The translations under genes and the position numbers were made by a program. A stretch of DNA of 64,000 nt. It comes from Trujillonella endophytica (lineage in GTDB: Bacteria; Actinomycetota; Actinomycetes; Mycobacteriales; Geodermatophilaceae). Positions 16,370 to 25,727 of the stretch are shown piece after piece (the first letter of the stretch is position 1; every line of letters begins with the position of its first letter). The stretch covers positions 83,055 to 147,054 of the forward strand of contig NZ_FOEE01000014.1 in the NCBI RefSeq assembly GCF_900110555.1, given 5' to 3'. Below the pieces are notes generated by a model that worked only from the letters and a program-made list of their open reading frames with translations, was not told the DNA's origin and did no database searches.

Positions 16370-17691
16370 ACAAGGACGACCTCATCCTGGTCAGCGTCGA
16401 CGACCACATCTCCGAGCCCGCGGACATGTTCGACGCGCACGTGCCGGCCGCGTACCGGGACCGGGCGCCGCGGGTGGTCGTGCAGGAGGACGGCACGCAG
16501 CAGTGGTTCTACGGCGACCTGAAGGGCCGCAACCTCGGCCTCAACGCGGTCGCCGGCAAGCCGCGGGAGATGTTCAACGTCGACGTCCTGCGCTACGACG
16601 AGATGCGGCCGGGCTGCTTCAACGTCGACGAGCGCGTCCGCGACATGAACGCCGGCGGCCAGCTCGCCGGCCTCAACTTCCCCAACTGGACCGGCTTCTC
16701 CGGCCAGGTGCTCAACCAGGGCCCCGACCGCGACACCAACCTCGTGATGATCCGGGCCTACAACGACTGGCACGTCGACGAGTGGTGCGGCGCCTACCCG
16801 GGCCGGTTCATCCCCTGCGGCATCCTCCCGCTGTTCGACGTCGAGGAGGCGGCGAAGGAGGTGCGGCGGCTGGCGGACAAGGGCTGCCACGCGGTCACCT
16901 TCTCGGAGAACCCGCAGGCGCTGAACATGCCGAGCATCCACACCGACTACTGGTACCCGCTGTTCGCCGCGGCGTCGGAGACGAACACGGTGCTGTGCAC
17001 GCACGTCGGCTCGTCGTCGCGCACGCCGGCGGTGTCGCACGACGCGCCGCCCAGCGTCGGCATGGCGTCGTCGTCGATGATGAGCATGTTCACGCTGGTC
17101 GAGATGCTGTGGGCCGGGTTCTACAAGGACTTCCCCGACCTCAAGTTCTCCCTCACCGAGGGGGACGTCGGCTGGATCCCCTACTTCCTGTGGCGCGCCG
17201 AGCACGTGCACGACCGGCACTCGGGGTGGACCAAGCACGAGTTCCCGCCCGGCTACTCGGGCCCCGCCGACGTGTTCCGCAGGCACTTCTACACGTGCTT
17301 CATCAGCGACAAGGTCGGCGTCCGGCTGCTCGACTGGTTCAACGAGGACGCCCTGTGCTGGGAGTCGGACTACCCGCACTCGGACACGAGCTGGCCGTTC
17401 GCGCCGGAGGACGTCATCGAGACCATGGGCTTCCTCGCCGACGAGCAGATCGACAAGATCACGCACCTGAACGCGATGAAGGCCTACTCCTTCGACCCGT
17501 TCCGCTACATCCCGAGGGAGCAGGCCACCGCCGGCTACCTGCGCAGCCAGGCCACCGACGTCGACGTCGTCACCCGGGTCGGCCGGGAGGCCGGCGAGCG
17601 CGACCTCGAGGCGTGGGGCCGGATGACCCAGGTGGGCCAGGCCGCCAAGGCCGCCGCGGAGGCGGCCGCGAAGGCCGCCGCCGGGAAGTGA
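16366..17691 (+). CDS. Amidohydrolase-family protein (ACMSD-like metal-dependent hydrolase/decarboxylase)
   Basis: 441 residues from GTG with GAGGAGACC ahead. Metal-site motifs of the amidohydrolase_2 family are visible: SVDDHISEP at the N-terminus, CTHVGSSS in the middle and WESDYPHSD late. The C-terminus ends in an Ala/Lys-rich tail (AAKAAAEAAAKAAAGK) probably outside the domain. The family includes decarboxylases and C-C or ring hydrolases. The same family occurs at 46696 beside a second double CoA-transferase. It overlaps the next gene by 4 nt. Confidence 0.85.
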   Translation: MNKDDLILVSVDDHISEPADMFDAHVPAAYRDRAPRVVVQEDGTQQWFYGDLKGRNLGLNAVAGKPREMFNVDVLRYDEMRPGCFNVDERVRDMNAGGQLAGLNFPNWTGFSGQVLNQGPDRDTNLVMIRAYNDWHVDEWCGAYPGRFIPCGILPLFDVEEAAKEVRRLADKGCHAVTFSENPQALNMPSIHTDYWYPLFAAASETNTVLCTHVGSSSRTPAVSHDAPPSVGMASSSMMSMFTLVEMLWAGFYKDFPDLKFSLTEGDVGWIPYFLWRAEHVHDRHSGWTKHEFPPGYSGPADVFRRHFYTCFISDKVGVRLLDWFNEDALCWESDYPHSDTSWPFAPEDVIETMGFLADEQIDKITHLNAMKAYSFDPFRYIPREQATAGYLRSQATDVDVVTRVGREAGERDLEAWGRMTQVGQAAKAAAEAAAKAAAGK

Positions 17692-20006
17692 CCGCGGCCC
17701 GGCCGGTGCCGCTGGCCGGCGTCCGCGTCGTCGAGTTCTCCGCCGGGGTCTCCGCGGCCTACGGCGGGCGGCTGTTCGCCGACGCGGGCGCCGACGTGGT
17801 CCTGGTCGAGCCGCTCGGCGGCTCGCCGCTGCGGGCGCGCGGCCCGCTGTTCGGGTTCCTGGCCGCCGGCAAGCGGTCGGTGTCGGCCGGCCCGGGGACG
17901 GCGGAGCTGCTGGCCGACGTCGACGTGGTCCTCACGGACGGGTCGCACGGCGAGCTGGTCGCGGACGTCGACCTGCGCCGCCACCCGGCGACGACGGTCG
18001 TCTCGGTGACGCCGTTCGGGACGACCGGGCCCTACGCGGGCCTGCCCGTCAACGAGTTCGTGCTCCAGGCGATGTGCGGCTCGCTCGGCACCCGCGGCTG
18101 GCCGGGGGAGGAGCCGCTGCAGGCGGGCGGGCGGATCGGCGAGTGGGTGGCCGGCGTCTACGCCGCGGTCGCCGGCGCGGCCGCGCTGCGCCGGGCCCGG
18201 CGGACCGGGCGGGGCGACGCCGTCGACGTGTCGGCGTTCGAGGCGATGGTCGTCACGATGGGCGGGCTCGGCGCCGTCCAAGGGCAGCTGCTCGGTCCCG
18301 ACCTGGCGCCGTCCCCGCGGATGCTCGAGCTGCCCAGCATCGTGCCGACCGCCGACGGGCTGGTCGGCTTCTGCACCGTCACCGCGCAGCAGTTCGCCGA
18401 CTTCCTCGTGCTGATCGGCCGGCCCGAGCTGATCGGGGACCCGGGGCTGGCGTCGTTCGGCTCGCGGGTGGCCCGGCGGCACGAGTTCCTGCCGATGGTC
18501 GAGGACTGGGCGGCGACCCGCACCACCGCGGAGATCGTCGAGTTCGCCGGCGCGCTGCGGATCCCGGTGGCGCCCATCGGCACGCCGGCCACCGTGGCCG
18601 GCATCGACCACTTCCGCGAGCGGGGCGTGTTCGTGCGCAACCGCGAGGGGCTGCTGCAGCCGCGGGTGCCCTACCGCAGTGACGCCTTCGCGACGGTGCC
18701 GCCGGGGGAGGTCCCGGCGGTGGGTGGGGACCTGCCGGACTGGCCGGCGCGGCCCCGGCCGGTGGCCGACGCCGCGCCGGACCGGCCGCTCGCCGGACTC
18801 CGGGTCGTCGATCTCACCGCCTTCTGGGCCGGTCCGGCCGGCACGCACACGCTGGCCGCGCTCGGCGCCGACGTCGTCAAGGTCGAGGGCCTGGCGCGCC
18901 CCGACGGCATGCGGTTCTCCGGCACCCGGCCGGCCACCGAGGACCTGTGGTGGGAGACCGGGCACCTGTTCCAGGCCTCCAACAGCGGCAAGCGCGGGGT
19001 CACCCTGGAGCTCGGTCGGAACGAGGCGCGGGAGCTCGCGCTGCGGCTGATGGCCGGCGCCGACCTGGTGATGGAGAACTTCTCGCCGCGAGTGCTGGGC
19101 AATCTCGGGCTGGAGTACGACGACATCCGGGCGGCCAACCCGCGCGCCGTCGTCGTCCGGATGCCGGCCTTCGGGCTGGACGGGCCGTGGCGGGACCGGG
19201 TCGGCTTCGCCCAGACCATGGAGCAGGCCAGCGGCATGGCGTGGATGACCGGCCGCGCCGACGGGCTGCCGCTGATCCCGCGCGGGGTGTGCGACCCGCT
19301 GGCCGGGCTGCACGCCGCGTTCGCGGCGATCGTCGCGCTCGAGGTCCGCGACGCCACCGGCGCCGGCATGCAGGTGGAGGCGACGATGGTCGAGACGGCT
19401 CTCACCGTCGCCGTCGAGGCCTTCCTGGCGGCGCAGCTCGGCGCCGAGCCACGGCGCGACGGCAACCGCGGCCCCGGCGCCGCGCCGCAGGGGGTCTACC
19501 GCTGCGCCGGCGACGACGAGTGGGTGGCGGTCGCGGTGCTGGACGACGCGGCGTGGCCGCGACTGGCCGCCGTCCTGGGCCGGGAGGACCTGGCCGCCCG
19601 CGCGGACCTGGCCACCGAGGCCGGCCGGCGCGCGGCCGCCGACGAGCTCGACGGGGTGCTCCGGGCGTGGGCCGCGGGTCGGGAGGTCGCCGACGCCGAG
19701 TCCTGCCTGCGCTCGGCCGGCATCGCGGCGGCGCGGGTGGCCGCGCCGGCGGACCTGGTCGCCGACCCGCAGCTGGCGGCGCGCGGGTTCTGGGAGGAGG
19801 TCGAGCACCCGGTGCTCGGCACCTTCGCGACGACGGCGATGCCCTTCCGGTTCGCCGGCCTGCCGGGCCCGTGGATCACCGCGGCGGCGCCGACGCTCGG
19901 CCAGCACAACGACGACGTCCTCGGCGGGGAGCTCGGGCTCGACGCGGGCGAGCTGGCGCGGCTGGCCGAGGCCGGCGTCGTCGGCACCCGGCCGGCGGGG
20001 CTGTGA
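17688..20006 (+). CDS. Two-domain class III (CaiB/BaiF) CoA-transferase
   Basis: 772 residues, twice the family length. Domain 1 starts at residue about 8 (PLAGVRVVEFSAGVSAAYGG) and domain 2 at about 367 (PLAGLRVVDLTAFWAGPAGT). In formyl-CoA transferase the catalytic Asp lies in an S-M-x-D-A motif after GRGQ; here the corresponding segments read DVSAFEAM (residue about 185) and EATMVETAL (about 568), so both halves carry Glu. Whether Glu supports the acyl-enzyme mechanism is open. The fused pair should act as an internal dimer. It is coupled to the amidohydrolase by GTGA. Confidence 0.87.
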   Translation: MTAARPVPLAGVRVVEFSAGVSAAYGGRLFADAGADVVLVEPLGGSPLRARGPLFGFLAAGKRSVSAGPGTAELLADVDVVLTDGSHGELVADVDLRRHPATTVVSVTPFGTTGPYAGLPVNEFVLQAMCGSLGTRGWPGEEPLQAGGRIGEWVAGVYAAVAGAAALRRARRTGRGDAVDVSAFEAMVVTMGGLGAVQGQLLGPDLAPSPRMLELPSIVPTADGLVGFCTVTAQQFADFLVLIGRPELIGDPGLASFGSRVARRHEFLPMVEDWAATRTTAEIVEFAGALRIPVAPIGTPATVAGIDHFRERGVFVRNREGLLQPRVPYRSDAFATVPPGEVPAVGGDLPDWPARPRPVADAAPDRPLAGLRVVDLTAFWAGPAGTHTLAALGADVVKVEGLARPDGMRFSGTRPATEDLWWETGHLFQASNSGKRGVTLELGRNEARELALRLMAGADLVMENFSPRVLGNLGLEYDDIRAANPRAVVVRMPAFGLDGPWRDRVGFAQTMEQASGMAWMTGRADGLPLIPRGVCDPLAGLHAAFAAIVALEVRDATGAGMQVEATMVETALTVAVEAFLAAQLGAEPRRDGNRGPGAAPQGVYRCAGDDEWVAVAVLDDAAWPRLAAVLGREDLAARADLATEAGRRAAADELDGVLRAWAAGREVADAESCLRSAGIAAARVAAPADLVADPQLAARGFWEEVEHPVLGTFATTAMPFRFAGLPGPWITAAAPTLGQHNDDVLGGELGLDAGELARLAEAGVVGTRPAGL

Positions 20007-20010
20007 CCGG

Positions 20011-20352
20011 ATGAGCGCGCCCCTGCTGCCGACCACCCTCTGCGTGCCGCCGCGGCCCGGGGAGCTGTGCGCCCCGGTGACCGTCGAGCTGGCCGGCCCG
20101 CAGACCTTCCTGGAGCTCACCTCCCGGCACCGGATCACCGCGGCGGTGCCCGACGAGGCCGCGGGCACGGTCGCGGTGACGATCGAGTTCACCGACCCGG
20201 CGGGATCGCGCTCGGTGCACGTCCGCTTCGACCTGGTGGCCGACGACGAGGAGGTCTCCTCCCGCAGCCGGCTGCTGGCGCGGTACGCGCACGACGGCCG
20301 GCCGATGGCCGCCTACGGCACCTACCTGGGCGTCGTCTCCGACGAGAACTGA
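20011..20352 (+). CDS. Hypothetical protein, 113 aa
   Basis: The start lies 5 nt after the CoA-transferase stop, so it is probably the last gene of that operon. It has no Cys pair, signal peptide or membrane segment. The predicted content is mainly beta (TFLELTSRHRITAAV, TVAVTIEFTDPAGS, VHVRFDLVADDE). I do not recognise a family. Codon use matches the neighbours, and the hairpin at 20391-20426 follows it. Confidence 0.65.
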   Translation: MSAPLLPTTLCVPPRPGELCAPVTVELAGPQTFLELTSRHRITAAVPDEAAGTVAVTIEFTDPAGSRSVHVRFDLVADDEEVSSRSRLLARYAHDGRPMAAYGTYLGVVSDEN

Positions 20353-20390
20353 GGACTCGCCCGGCCTGCCGGGTGTTGACCCGCGCGGCC

Positions 20391-20426
20391 GACCGTGGAG
20401 CCGCGTCGTGGCGCGGCTCCACGGTC
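20391..20426. terminator. Strong hairpin between convergent genes, bidirectional terminator
   Basis: GACCGTGGAGCCGCG and its perfect complement form a 15-bp stem with a 6-nt loop. It lies between the end of the CoA-transferase operon (20352, plus) and the PadR gene end (20505, minus). There is no U-tract, as is common in high-GC actinobacteria. Confidence 0.75.
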
Positions 20427-20504
20427 GCCGGCGCGGCTCGACCCGCGGCCGGGTGCCGGCGCGGCTCGACCCGCGGCCGGGTGCCGGCGCGGCTCGACCC
20501 GCGG
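20427..20504. repeat. 28-bp tandem repeat, 2.8 copies
   Basis: Two exact 28-bp units (20427-20454 and 20455-20482) and a 22-bp partial third (20483-20504). Each contains ACCCGCGGCCGGGT, itself nearly palindromic. The array abuts the PadR stop codon (the complement of CTA at 20505) and the terminator hairpin. Confidence 0.85.
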
Positions 20505-21173
20505 CTACTCCTCGCGGGGCGGGCGGCGGCGGAGCTCGCCGCGGGGGCGGGTGACCCGCAGGCCGGGTCGTTCGGGGTCGGCGTCGGCGATGGCGTCCCG
20601 CAGCTGGCGGACGTTGCCCTGCTCGAAGTGCGCGGCACGCAGCAGGTAGTCGCCCAGGGCGAGGCGGTGCCGCAGGTCGGGCTCGGCGTCCAGGCCCAGC
20701 TCGTGGGTGCGGCGCCGGCTCCACACGAGGTCGGCGATCTGCTCCTCGAGCTGCGCCAGCCGGCGGTCGAGCATGCCGACGAGCTCGTGCGGCTGCGTGA
20801 AGTGCCCGAAGTACACCCGCAGCAGCGCCGGGTCCTTGAGCACCGCCGGCTCGTCGACCGCGGGCGCGGCCGCCCAGCGGCGGACCAGCTCCTCGCCCGG
20901 CCCGGTGGTGCGGTAGACGACGCTGCGGCGCAGGCGCCCCAGGGGGACCTCCCGCTCGGTGACCAGGCCGAGGTCCCGCAGCCGGAACAGCTCGCGGCGG
21001 ATGTGGCTGACCGCCGGCGACCAGTAGAACCAGCGCAGCGTGTAGTCGCAGCGCTTCTTGATCTCCGCGGCCGTCAGCTCCTCGTCGAGCGTCGCCAGGA
21101 TGCCCAGCACCGTGTAGGCGGTGGTGGGCAGTCCCTCCGCGGGCGCGCTCCCGGCGGACGACGGATCGGCCAT
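20505..21173 (-). CDS. PadR-family transcriptional regulator
   Basis: 222 residues. The N-terminal winged helix is TAYTVLGILATLDEELTAAE with SPAVSHIRRELFRLRDLGLV and a wing at RRSVVYRTTGPGEELV. The C-terminal helical Vir_act_alpha-like region (RVYFGHFTQPHELVGMLDRR) forms the dimer arm. ATG 21173 is preferred to 21215 because the longer form adds only a low-complexity leader. It is divergent from the acyl-CoA ligase, with 101 bp between starts, and probably controls it. Confidence 0.85.
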   Translation of the reverse strand: MADPSSAGSAPAEGLPTTAYTVLGILATLDEELTAAEIKKRCDYTLRWFYWSPAVSHIRRELFRLRDLGLVTEREVPLGRLRRSVVYRTTGPGEELVRRWAAAPAVDEPAVLKDPALLRVYFGHFTQPHELVGMLDRRLAQLEEQIADLVWSRRRTHELGLDAEPDLRHRLALGDYLLRAAHFEQGNVRQLRDAIADADPERPGLRVTRPRGELRRRPPREE

Positions 21174-21233
21174 CCCGCCAGCGTAGGGCCGGGGCGGATC
21201 GGCGTCGCCGCCCACTGCCCATCTTCACCATCA

Positions 21234-21247
21234 TTGGCTAGATTGCA
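21234..21247. promoter_or_regulatory. AT-rich operator candidate between PadR and ligase genes
   Basis: TTGGCTAGATTGCA in the divergent gap. Its complement TGCAATCTAGCCAA resembles the FadR-like site TGCAATGTTAGC with one base missing, so the link is weak. Binding by the adjacent PadR protein is equally possible. Confidence 0.35.
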
Positions 21248-21274
21248 CCCACAAGGCGACGAGGAGGTCCCCGC

Positions 21275-22762
21275 GTGGAGAGCAGCACCGCCACCGACTT
21301 CAGCACCCTCATCCGCGAACGGCTCGCCGGTTACGGCGCCGACCCGGTGATCGAGTTCGAGGGGGTCTGGTACACCGGCGAGGACCTGGCCGGCATCAGC
21401 TCCCGGATCGAGGAGCTCGCCCGCGCCGCGGGGGTGCCGGAGGACGCGCCGGTCGCCCTCGTCGTCCGCAACCGGGTCCCGCACGCCGCGGCGATGATCG
21501 GGCTGGTCGGCGCCGCGCGCTCGTTCGCCCTCGTCTACGCCTTCCAGTCGGCCGAGGCGATGGCCCGCGACGTCGACCGGCTGCGGCCGGCGGTGCTCGT
21601 CGCCGACCGTGCGGACTGGACGCCGCCCGTGGTCGAGGCGGCCCGCCGCTGCGGGACCGTGGGGATCGCGCTGACGCTGGACGGCGAGCGGGTCACGGTC
21701 GTCGACGGGCTGGACGTCCTCGGCCCCGGCCCGTTCGCCGAGCCGCCGCCCGAGCCGTCGGTCCAGGTGCTGACCAGCGGCACGACGGGCCCCCCGAAGC
21801 GGATCGCCATCCGGATGCCGGTGCTCGAGCGAGCCGCCCAGAGCGCCCTGATGGCCCGCCCTGCGGGAGAGCCGACGCCGTCGGTGCTGTTCGCGCCGTT
21901 CGGCGGGATCAGCGGGGTGTGCAGCCTCATCGCGGTGCCGTTCTCCGGCGGGCGCACGGTGCTGCTGGAGAAGTTCTCCGTCGAGGAGCTGGTGAGCAAC
22001 GTCAAGCGGTTCGGGCTCAAGGCGCTCGGCGGCCCGCCGGCGGTGATCCGGATGATCCTCGGCGCCGGCGTGCCGCGCGAGGACCTTGCGTCGGTCCAGC
22101 TGTACATGGGCGGTGCCGGACCGCTGGAGCCGGAGCTCAAGCAGCGGTTCGAGGAGGAGTACGGCATCCCGGTGCTGTGGTCCTACGGCGCCACCGAGTT
22201 CGCCGGCGGGGTGCTCACCTGGACCTGGGACCTGTACCAGCAGTTCGGCGCGGCGAAGCGAGCCAGCTCGGGCAAGCCGTACCCCGGCGTGCAGGTGCGC
22301 ATCGTCGACCCGGCCACCGGTGCGGAGGTGCCGATCGGGGAGCGGGGGATCCTGGAGGCCGCGGTCGAGATGCTCGGCCCGGACTGGATCCGCACCAACG
22401 ACTTCGCCTCGCGGGACGAGGACGGCTTCTTCTACCTGCACGGGCGGGCCGACGGGGCGATCAACCGCGGCGGCTTCAAGGTGCTGCCCGAGACGGTGAT
22501 CTCGACGCTGGTCGAGCACCCCGCGGTGCAGGACGCCGGCGTCGTGGGCACCCCGGACGAACGGTTGGGGGAGGTGCCCTTCGCCGCCGTGGAACTCGTC
22601 GACGGAGCGGAGCCGCCGACGGAGGAGGAGCTCAAGCAGTTCGTCCGGGACCGGCTGCCGGCCTACTGCGTCCCGACCCGGGTCCGTGTCGTCGACCGGC
22701 TCCCGCGCACCGGCTCGCTCAAGGTCAGCGTGGAGGGCATCCGCGCGCTGGTGTCGACCTGA
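21275..22762 (+). CDS. Acyl-CoA synthetase (AMP-dependent ligase)
   Basis: 495 residues from a GTG with GAGGAGGTCC ahead. It has the ANL-family motifs LTSGTTGPPKRIA (ATP loop), YGATEFAGG, GRADGAINRGGFKV (hinge) and the C-terminal LPRTGSLKVS with the catalytic Lys. It activates a carboxylic acid to its CoA ester through an acyl-adenylate, so it is a plausible entry enzyme for this region. The PadR gene is divergent; a TetR gene follows 40 nt later on the same strand. Confidence 0.92.
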   Translation: MESSTATDFSTLIRERLAGYGADPVIEFEGVWYTGEDLAGISSRIEELARAAGVPEDAPVALVVRNRVPHAAAMIGLVGAARSFALVYAFQSAEAMARDVDRLRPAVLVADRADWTPPVVEAARRCGTVGIALTLDGERVTVVDGLDVLGPGPFAEPPPEPSVQVLTSGTTGPPKRIAIRMPVLERAAQSALMARPAGEPTPSVLFAPFGGISGVCSLIAVPFSGGRTVLLEKFSVEELVSNVKRFGLKALGGPPAVIRMILGAGVPREDLASVQLYMGGAGPLEPELKQRFEEEYGIPVLWSYGATEFAGGVLTWTWDLYQQFGAAKRASSGKPYPGVQVRIVDPATGAEVPIGERGILEAAVEMLGPDWIRTNDFASRDEDGFFYLHGRADGAINRGGFKVLPETVISTLVEHPAVQDAGVVGTPDERLGEVPFAAVELVDGAEPPTEEELKQFVRDRLPAYCVPTRVRVVDRLPRTGSLKVSVEGIRALVST

Positions 22763-22802
22763 TCCGGGGTCCGGGGGACCGGGCGCGTGCGATCCTGGCC
22801 GC

Positions 22803-23450
22803 ATGGCCACGCCTCTCCCGGACGGCGCCTCCGGGGACGTGCCGCGCCCCGACCGGCGTCCGCGGATCGAGGCCAGCCGGGACGAGGTGCTCGACACCGC
22901 CGAGGAGTTGTTCGGTGCGCGGGGCTACCGCGGCACCAGCCTCCAGCAGGTCGCCCAGCGGTGCGGGTTCTCGGTCGGGGCGGTGTACCTGTTCTTCACC
23001 AACAAGGAGGACCTGTTCGCCGAGGTGCTCCGCCGGCGCGGGGGGCGGCTGGCCGAGCTGACCAGCGCGTGCGCGGAGCGGGCCGGGCCGGCGATCGACG
23101 TCCTCGTCGACTGGGTCGACGTCGTCATCGGCTTCCACCGGCAGCATCCCGGCTTCGGCCAGCTGTCGGCCCGCATGGTGGCGCCCGGGGGAGCCGAGGA
23201 GTTCCCCCGTCAGCTCGGGGTGTTCGCGGAGCGGCGCGACGAGGCGCTCGCCCCGGTCGTCGAGCTCATCGCCCGCGGGCAGCGGCAGGGCAGCATCCGG
23301 GCCGGGGACCCCCTGGTCCTCGTCCGCCTGCTGTCGGCGCTGGTGACGGCCCACCACGGCATGGACCCGACCCTGCTCGGTACGTCGGTGGTCGTGGACG
23401 ACGACGAGTTCCGCGCCTTCGTGCGGGACTCCTTCGCCGCCCCGCGGTAG
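22803..23450 (+). CDS. TetR-family transcriptional regulator
   Basis: 215 residues. The HTH is RDEVLDTAEELFGARGYRGT, SLQQVAQRCGFSVGAVYLFF and TNKEDLFAEVL, followed by an all-helical ligand domain. ATG 22803 leaves a 25-residue basic leader. It lies 40 nt downstream of the ligase and about 200 nt upstream of the ABC importer operon, either of which it may regulate. Confidence 0.88.
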   Translation: MATPLPDGASGDVPRPDRRPRIEASRDEVLDTAEELFGARGYRGTSLQQVAQRCGFSVGAVYLFFTNKEDLFAEVLRRRGGRLAELTSACAERAGPAIDVLVDWVDVVIGFHRQHPGFGQLSARMVAPGGAEEFPRQLGVFAERRDEALAPVVELIARGQRQGSIRAGDPLVLVRLLSALVTAHHGMDPTLLGTSVVVDDDEFRAFVRDSFAAPR

Positions 23451-23510
23451 CCGGGCGCCCCGGAGTCGAGCTGCCCGCTCGTCGGGGCCGGGCGCCTCCC
23501 GCCCGTTTGT

Positions 23511-23559
23511 CAATCATTACTGCTTTAGCGTTGACAGTCGTGAAGCCGTGTTCAATGCT
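23511..23559 (+). promoter_or_regulatory. Promoter/operator region of the ABC importer operon
   Basis: CAATCATTACTGCTTTAG (23511-23528) is 14 of 18 identical to 27653-27670 before the binding-protein gene. A perfect -35 TTGACA follows at 23531-23536, with a weak -10 (AATGCT, 23554-23559) after 17 bp. The first ORF starts at 23666. Co-regulation of transporter and binding protein is inferred. Confidence 0.45.
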
Positions 23560-23665
23560 GTGACCCACGTCGCAGCTCCCCGGCGACCCGGGTCCTCCCC
23601 GCACCTCCCGGGGGACCACCGCGCACCGGAGCACTCCCGAACGGCGACACGGAGGAACCCGTCCG

Positions 23666-24676
23666 ATGACCGAGCCGCTGCTCCTGGTCTCCCACCTGCA
23701 CATGCACATCGGCAGCGCCCGCGGCGCGGTGCGCGCGGTGGACGACGTCTCGCTCGCCATCGGCGCCGGTCAGGCGCTCGGGGTGGTCGGCGAGTCCGGC
23801 TCGGGCAAGTCGATGCTCGCCCGGGCCATCATGGGCCTGCTCCCTCCGCGCGCCGTCCGGTCGGGCTCGATCCTCTTCGAGGGTCGCGACCTGATGGCGC
23901 TGCCGGTCAAGCAGCAGCGTGACCTGTGGGGCAAGCGGATCGGCATGGTGTTCCAGGACCCGGGCCGCTCCCTGAACCCCGTCGTCCGGGTCGAGCGACA
24001 GCTCACCGAGGGCATGCGGCGACACCTCGGCGTCGGTCGCGCGGAGGCGCGCACCCGCGCCGTGACGCTCCTGGACGAGGTCGGTGTCCCCGATCCCGAA
24101 CGCCGGCTGGGCAACTACCCGCACCAGATGTCCGGGGGCATGCGGCAGCGCGTCATGCTGGCGATCGCCCTGGCCTGCGAGCCGGACCTGCTCATCGCCG
24201 ACGAGCCGACGACCGCGCTCGACGTGACCATCCAGCGGCAGATCCTCGACCTGCTCCGCCGGGTGCAGCGCAGCCGGGGCATGGCGATGATGCTCATCAG
24301 CCACGACCTCTCGGTCGTCGCCGGGCGCACGGACCGCGTCGCCGTCATGTACGCCGGCAGGCTCGCGGAGACCGGGGCCACGCGCGAGGTCTTCGCCGCG
24401 CCCCGCCACCGCTACACGCACGCGCTCCTCGACGCGACGCCGACGCTCCACCAGGAGCGGCACGCCCGCCTGCGCGTGATCGAGGGCAGCCTGCCCGATC
24501 CCACGGCGCCGCCACCGGGCTGCCGGTTCCACCAGCGGTGCACCGCCGCCGTGGAGGGCTGTGCCGGCGGCCCGATCGAGATGGAGTCGGTCGGCGTGGA
24601 CCACCGGATCGCCTGCCTGAACCCGGTCGTCACCTCGCACCTGGTGGGCGCGGGTGGTGCGCACGATGGCCGGTAG
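23666..24676 (+). CDS. Dipeptide/oligopeptide-type ABC transporter ATP-binding protein (DppD-like)
   Basis: 336 residues: Walker [12 protein letters not shown], signature [12 protein letters not shown] and Walker [13 protein letters not shown], with the C-terminal oligopeptide-type extension ([14 protein letters not shown]). It is the first gene of a DppD-F-B-C operon and overlaps the next gene by 11 nt. With the second ATPase it energises import through the two permeases. The family also moves nickel, glycosides and other solutes, so a peptide is not assured as substrate. Confidence 0.92.
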   Translation: MTEPLLLVSHLHMHIGSARGAVRAVDDVSLAIGAGQALGVVGESGSGKSMLARAIMGLLPPRAVRSGSILFEGRDLMALPVKQQRDLWGKRIGMVFQDPGRSLNPVVRVERQLTEGMRRHLGVGRAEARTRAVTLLDEVGVPDPERRLGNYPHQMSGGMRQRVMLAIALACEPDLLIADEPTTALDVTIQRQILDLLRRVQRSRGMAMMLISHDLSVVAGRTDRVAVMYAGRLAETGATREVFAAPRHRYTHALLDATPTLHQERHARLRVIEGSLPDPTAPPPGCRFHQRCTAAVEGCAGGPIEMESVGVDHRIACLNPVVTSHLVGAGGAHDGR

Positions 24677-25727
24677 CGGGGTCGCGCACCTGCGCGGGGA
24701 CGAGGCGCTGCTGCGCGTCGAGGACCTGGTCGTCGAGTACCGGACGTCGGCCGGCGTCGTCCAGGCGGTGTCGAAGGTCAGCTTCGACGTCCTGCCCGGG
24801 GAGACGCTGGGGATCGTCGGCGAGTCCGGCTGCGGCAAGTCGACGACCGGCCGGGCGGTGCTCCGCCTCGACACGGTCACCTCGGGGAGGATCCGCTTCC
24901 GCGAGCGCGCCATCGAGGACCTCGACGAGCGCGAGATGCGGGCGCTACGCCGGGAGATGCAGATGATCTTCCAGGACCCGGTCGGGTCGTTGAACCCGCG
25001 TCGTCCGGTCCGCGAGCTCGTCGTCGAGGGCCTCGACATCGCCGGCGCCTCCAGGAAGGAGCAGGAGGCGGCGGCCGGCCGGGTCCTGGCGGCGGTCGGG
25101 CTGTCCGACGAGCGGTTCCGCGACCTGCTGCCCCGCCGCCTCTCCGGAGGTCAGGCCCAGCGCGTGGCCATCGCCCGCGCACTCGCCGTGGAGCCGCAGC
25201 TGCTGATCTGCGACGAGCCGGTGTCGGCGCTCGACGTCTCCGTCCAGGCCCAGATCCTCAACCTGGTCGAGGACCTCAAGCGGGACCTCGGCCTGACGGT
25301 GGTCTTCATCGCCCACGACCTGAACGTCGTCCGGACGGTCAGCGACCGGGTGCTGGTCATGTACCTCGGGAAACTCTGCGAGTTCGGTACGCCCGAGGCC
25401 GTGTACGCGTACCCCGCCCACCCCTACACGCGAGCCCTGCTGGACTCCGTGCCGCAGCCCGACGCCGTCGACGGCTTCTCCGGACCCGCTCTCGAGGGGG
25501 ATCTGCCCTCCCCGCTGTCCCCGCCGACGGGCTGCCGGTTCCGCACCCGGTGTCCCCGGGCGGACGAGCTGTGCGCGAGCGAGGAACCCCAGGTGGCCGA
25601 GGTGCGCCCGGGGCAGTTCGCCGCCTGCCACCACCCGCTGCCCGTCCCGGAGGTCCCGACGGGCTCCGGCGATGCCGCGCTCCCGATCCCCGTCCCCGTC
25701 CCCGTCCCCGCGAGGAGCACCGCGTGA
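24666..25727 (+). CDS. Dipeptide/oligopeptide-type ABC transporter ATP-binding protein (DppF-like)
   Basis: 353 residues: Walker A GESGCGKSTTG, signature LSGGQAQRVAIA, Walker B LLICDEPVSALD, and C-terminal CRFRTRCPRADELC. The C-terminus ends in a Pro-Val run (PIPVPVPVPARSTA) encoded by a CCCCGT hexanucleotide repeat at 25688-25710. Its stop overlaps the GTG of the first permease. ATG 24666 is chosen; an in-frame GTG at 24654 is an alternative. Confidence 0.9.
   Translation: MAGSGVAHLRGDEALLRVEDLVVEYRTSAGVVQAVSKVSFDVLPGETLGIVGESGCGKSTTGRAVLRLDTVTSGRIRFRERAIEDLDEREMRALRREMQMIFQDPVGSLNPRRPVRELVVEGLDIAGASRKEQEAAAGRVLAAVGLSDERFRDLLPRRLSGGQAQRVAIARALAVEPQLLICDEPVSALDVSVQAQILNLVEDLKRDLGLTVVFIAHDLNVVRTVSDRVLVMYLGKLCEFGTPEAVYAYPAHPYTRALLDSVPQPDAVDGFSGPALEGDLPSPLSPPTGCRFRTRCPRADELCASEEPQVAEVRPGQFAACHHPLPVPEVPTGSGDAALPIPVPVPVPARSTA

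Noticed and set aside
17535..20192. Long minus-strand open frame (885 codons) opposite the double CoA-transferase
   Set aside because: No recognisable motif and shadow-like composition; the plus strand encodes two full CaiB domains.
20427..20504. CRISPR or attachment site
   Set aside because: Units are head-to-tail without spacers and no integrase or tRNA is near.
23451..23505. Terminator after the TetR gene at 22803
   Set aside because: GC-rich complementary bits exist, but no continuous stem of more than about 5 bp could be traced.
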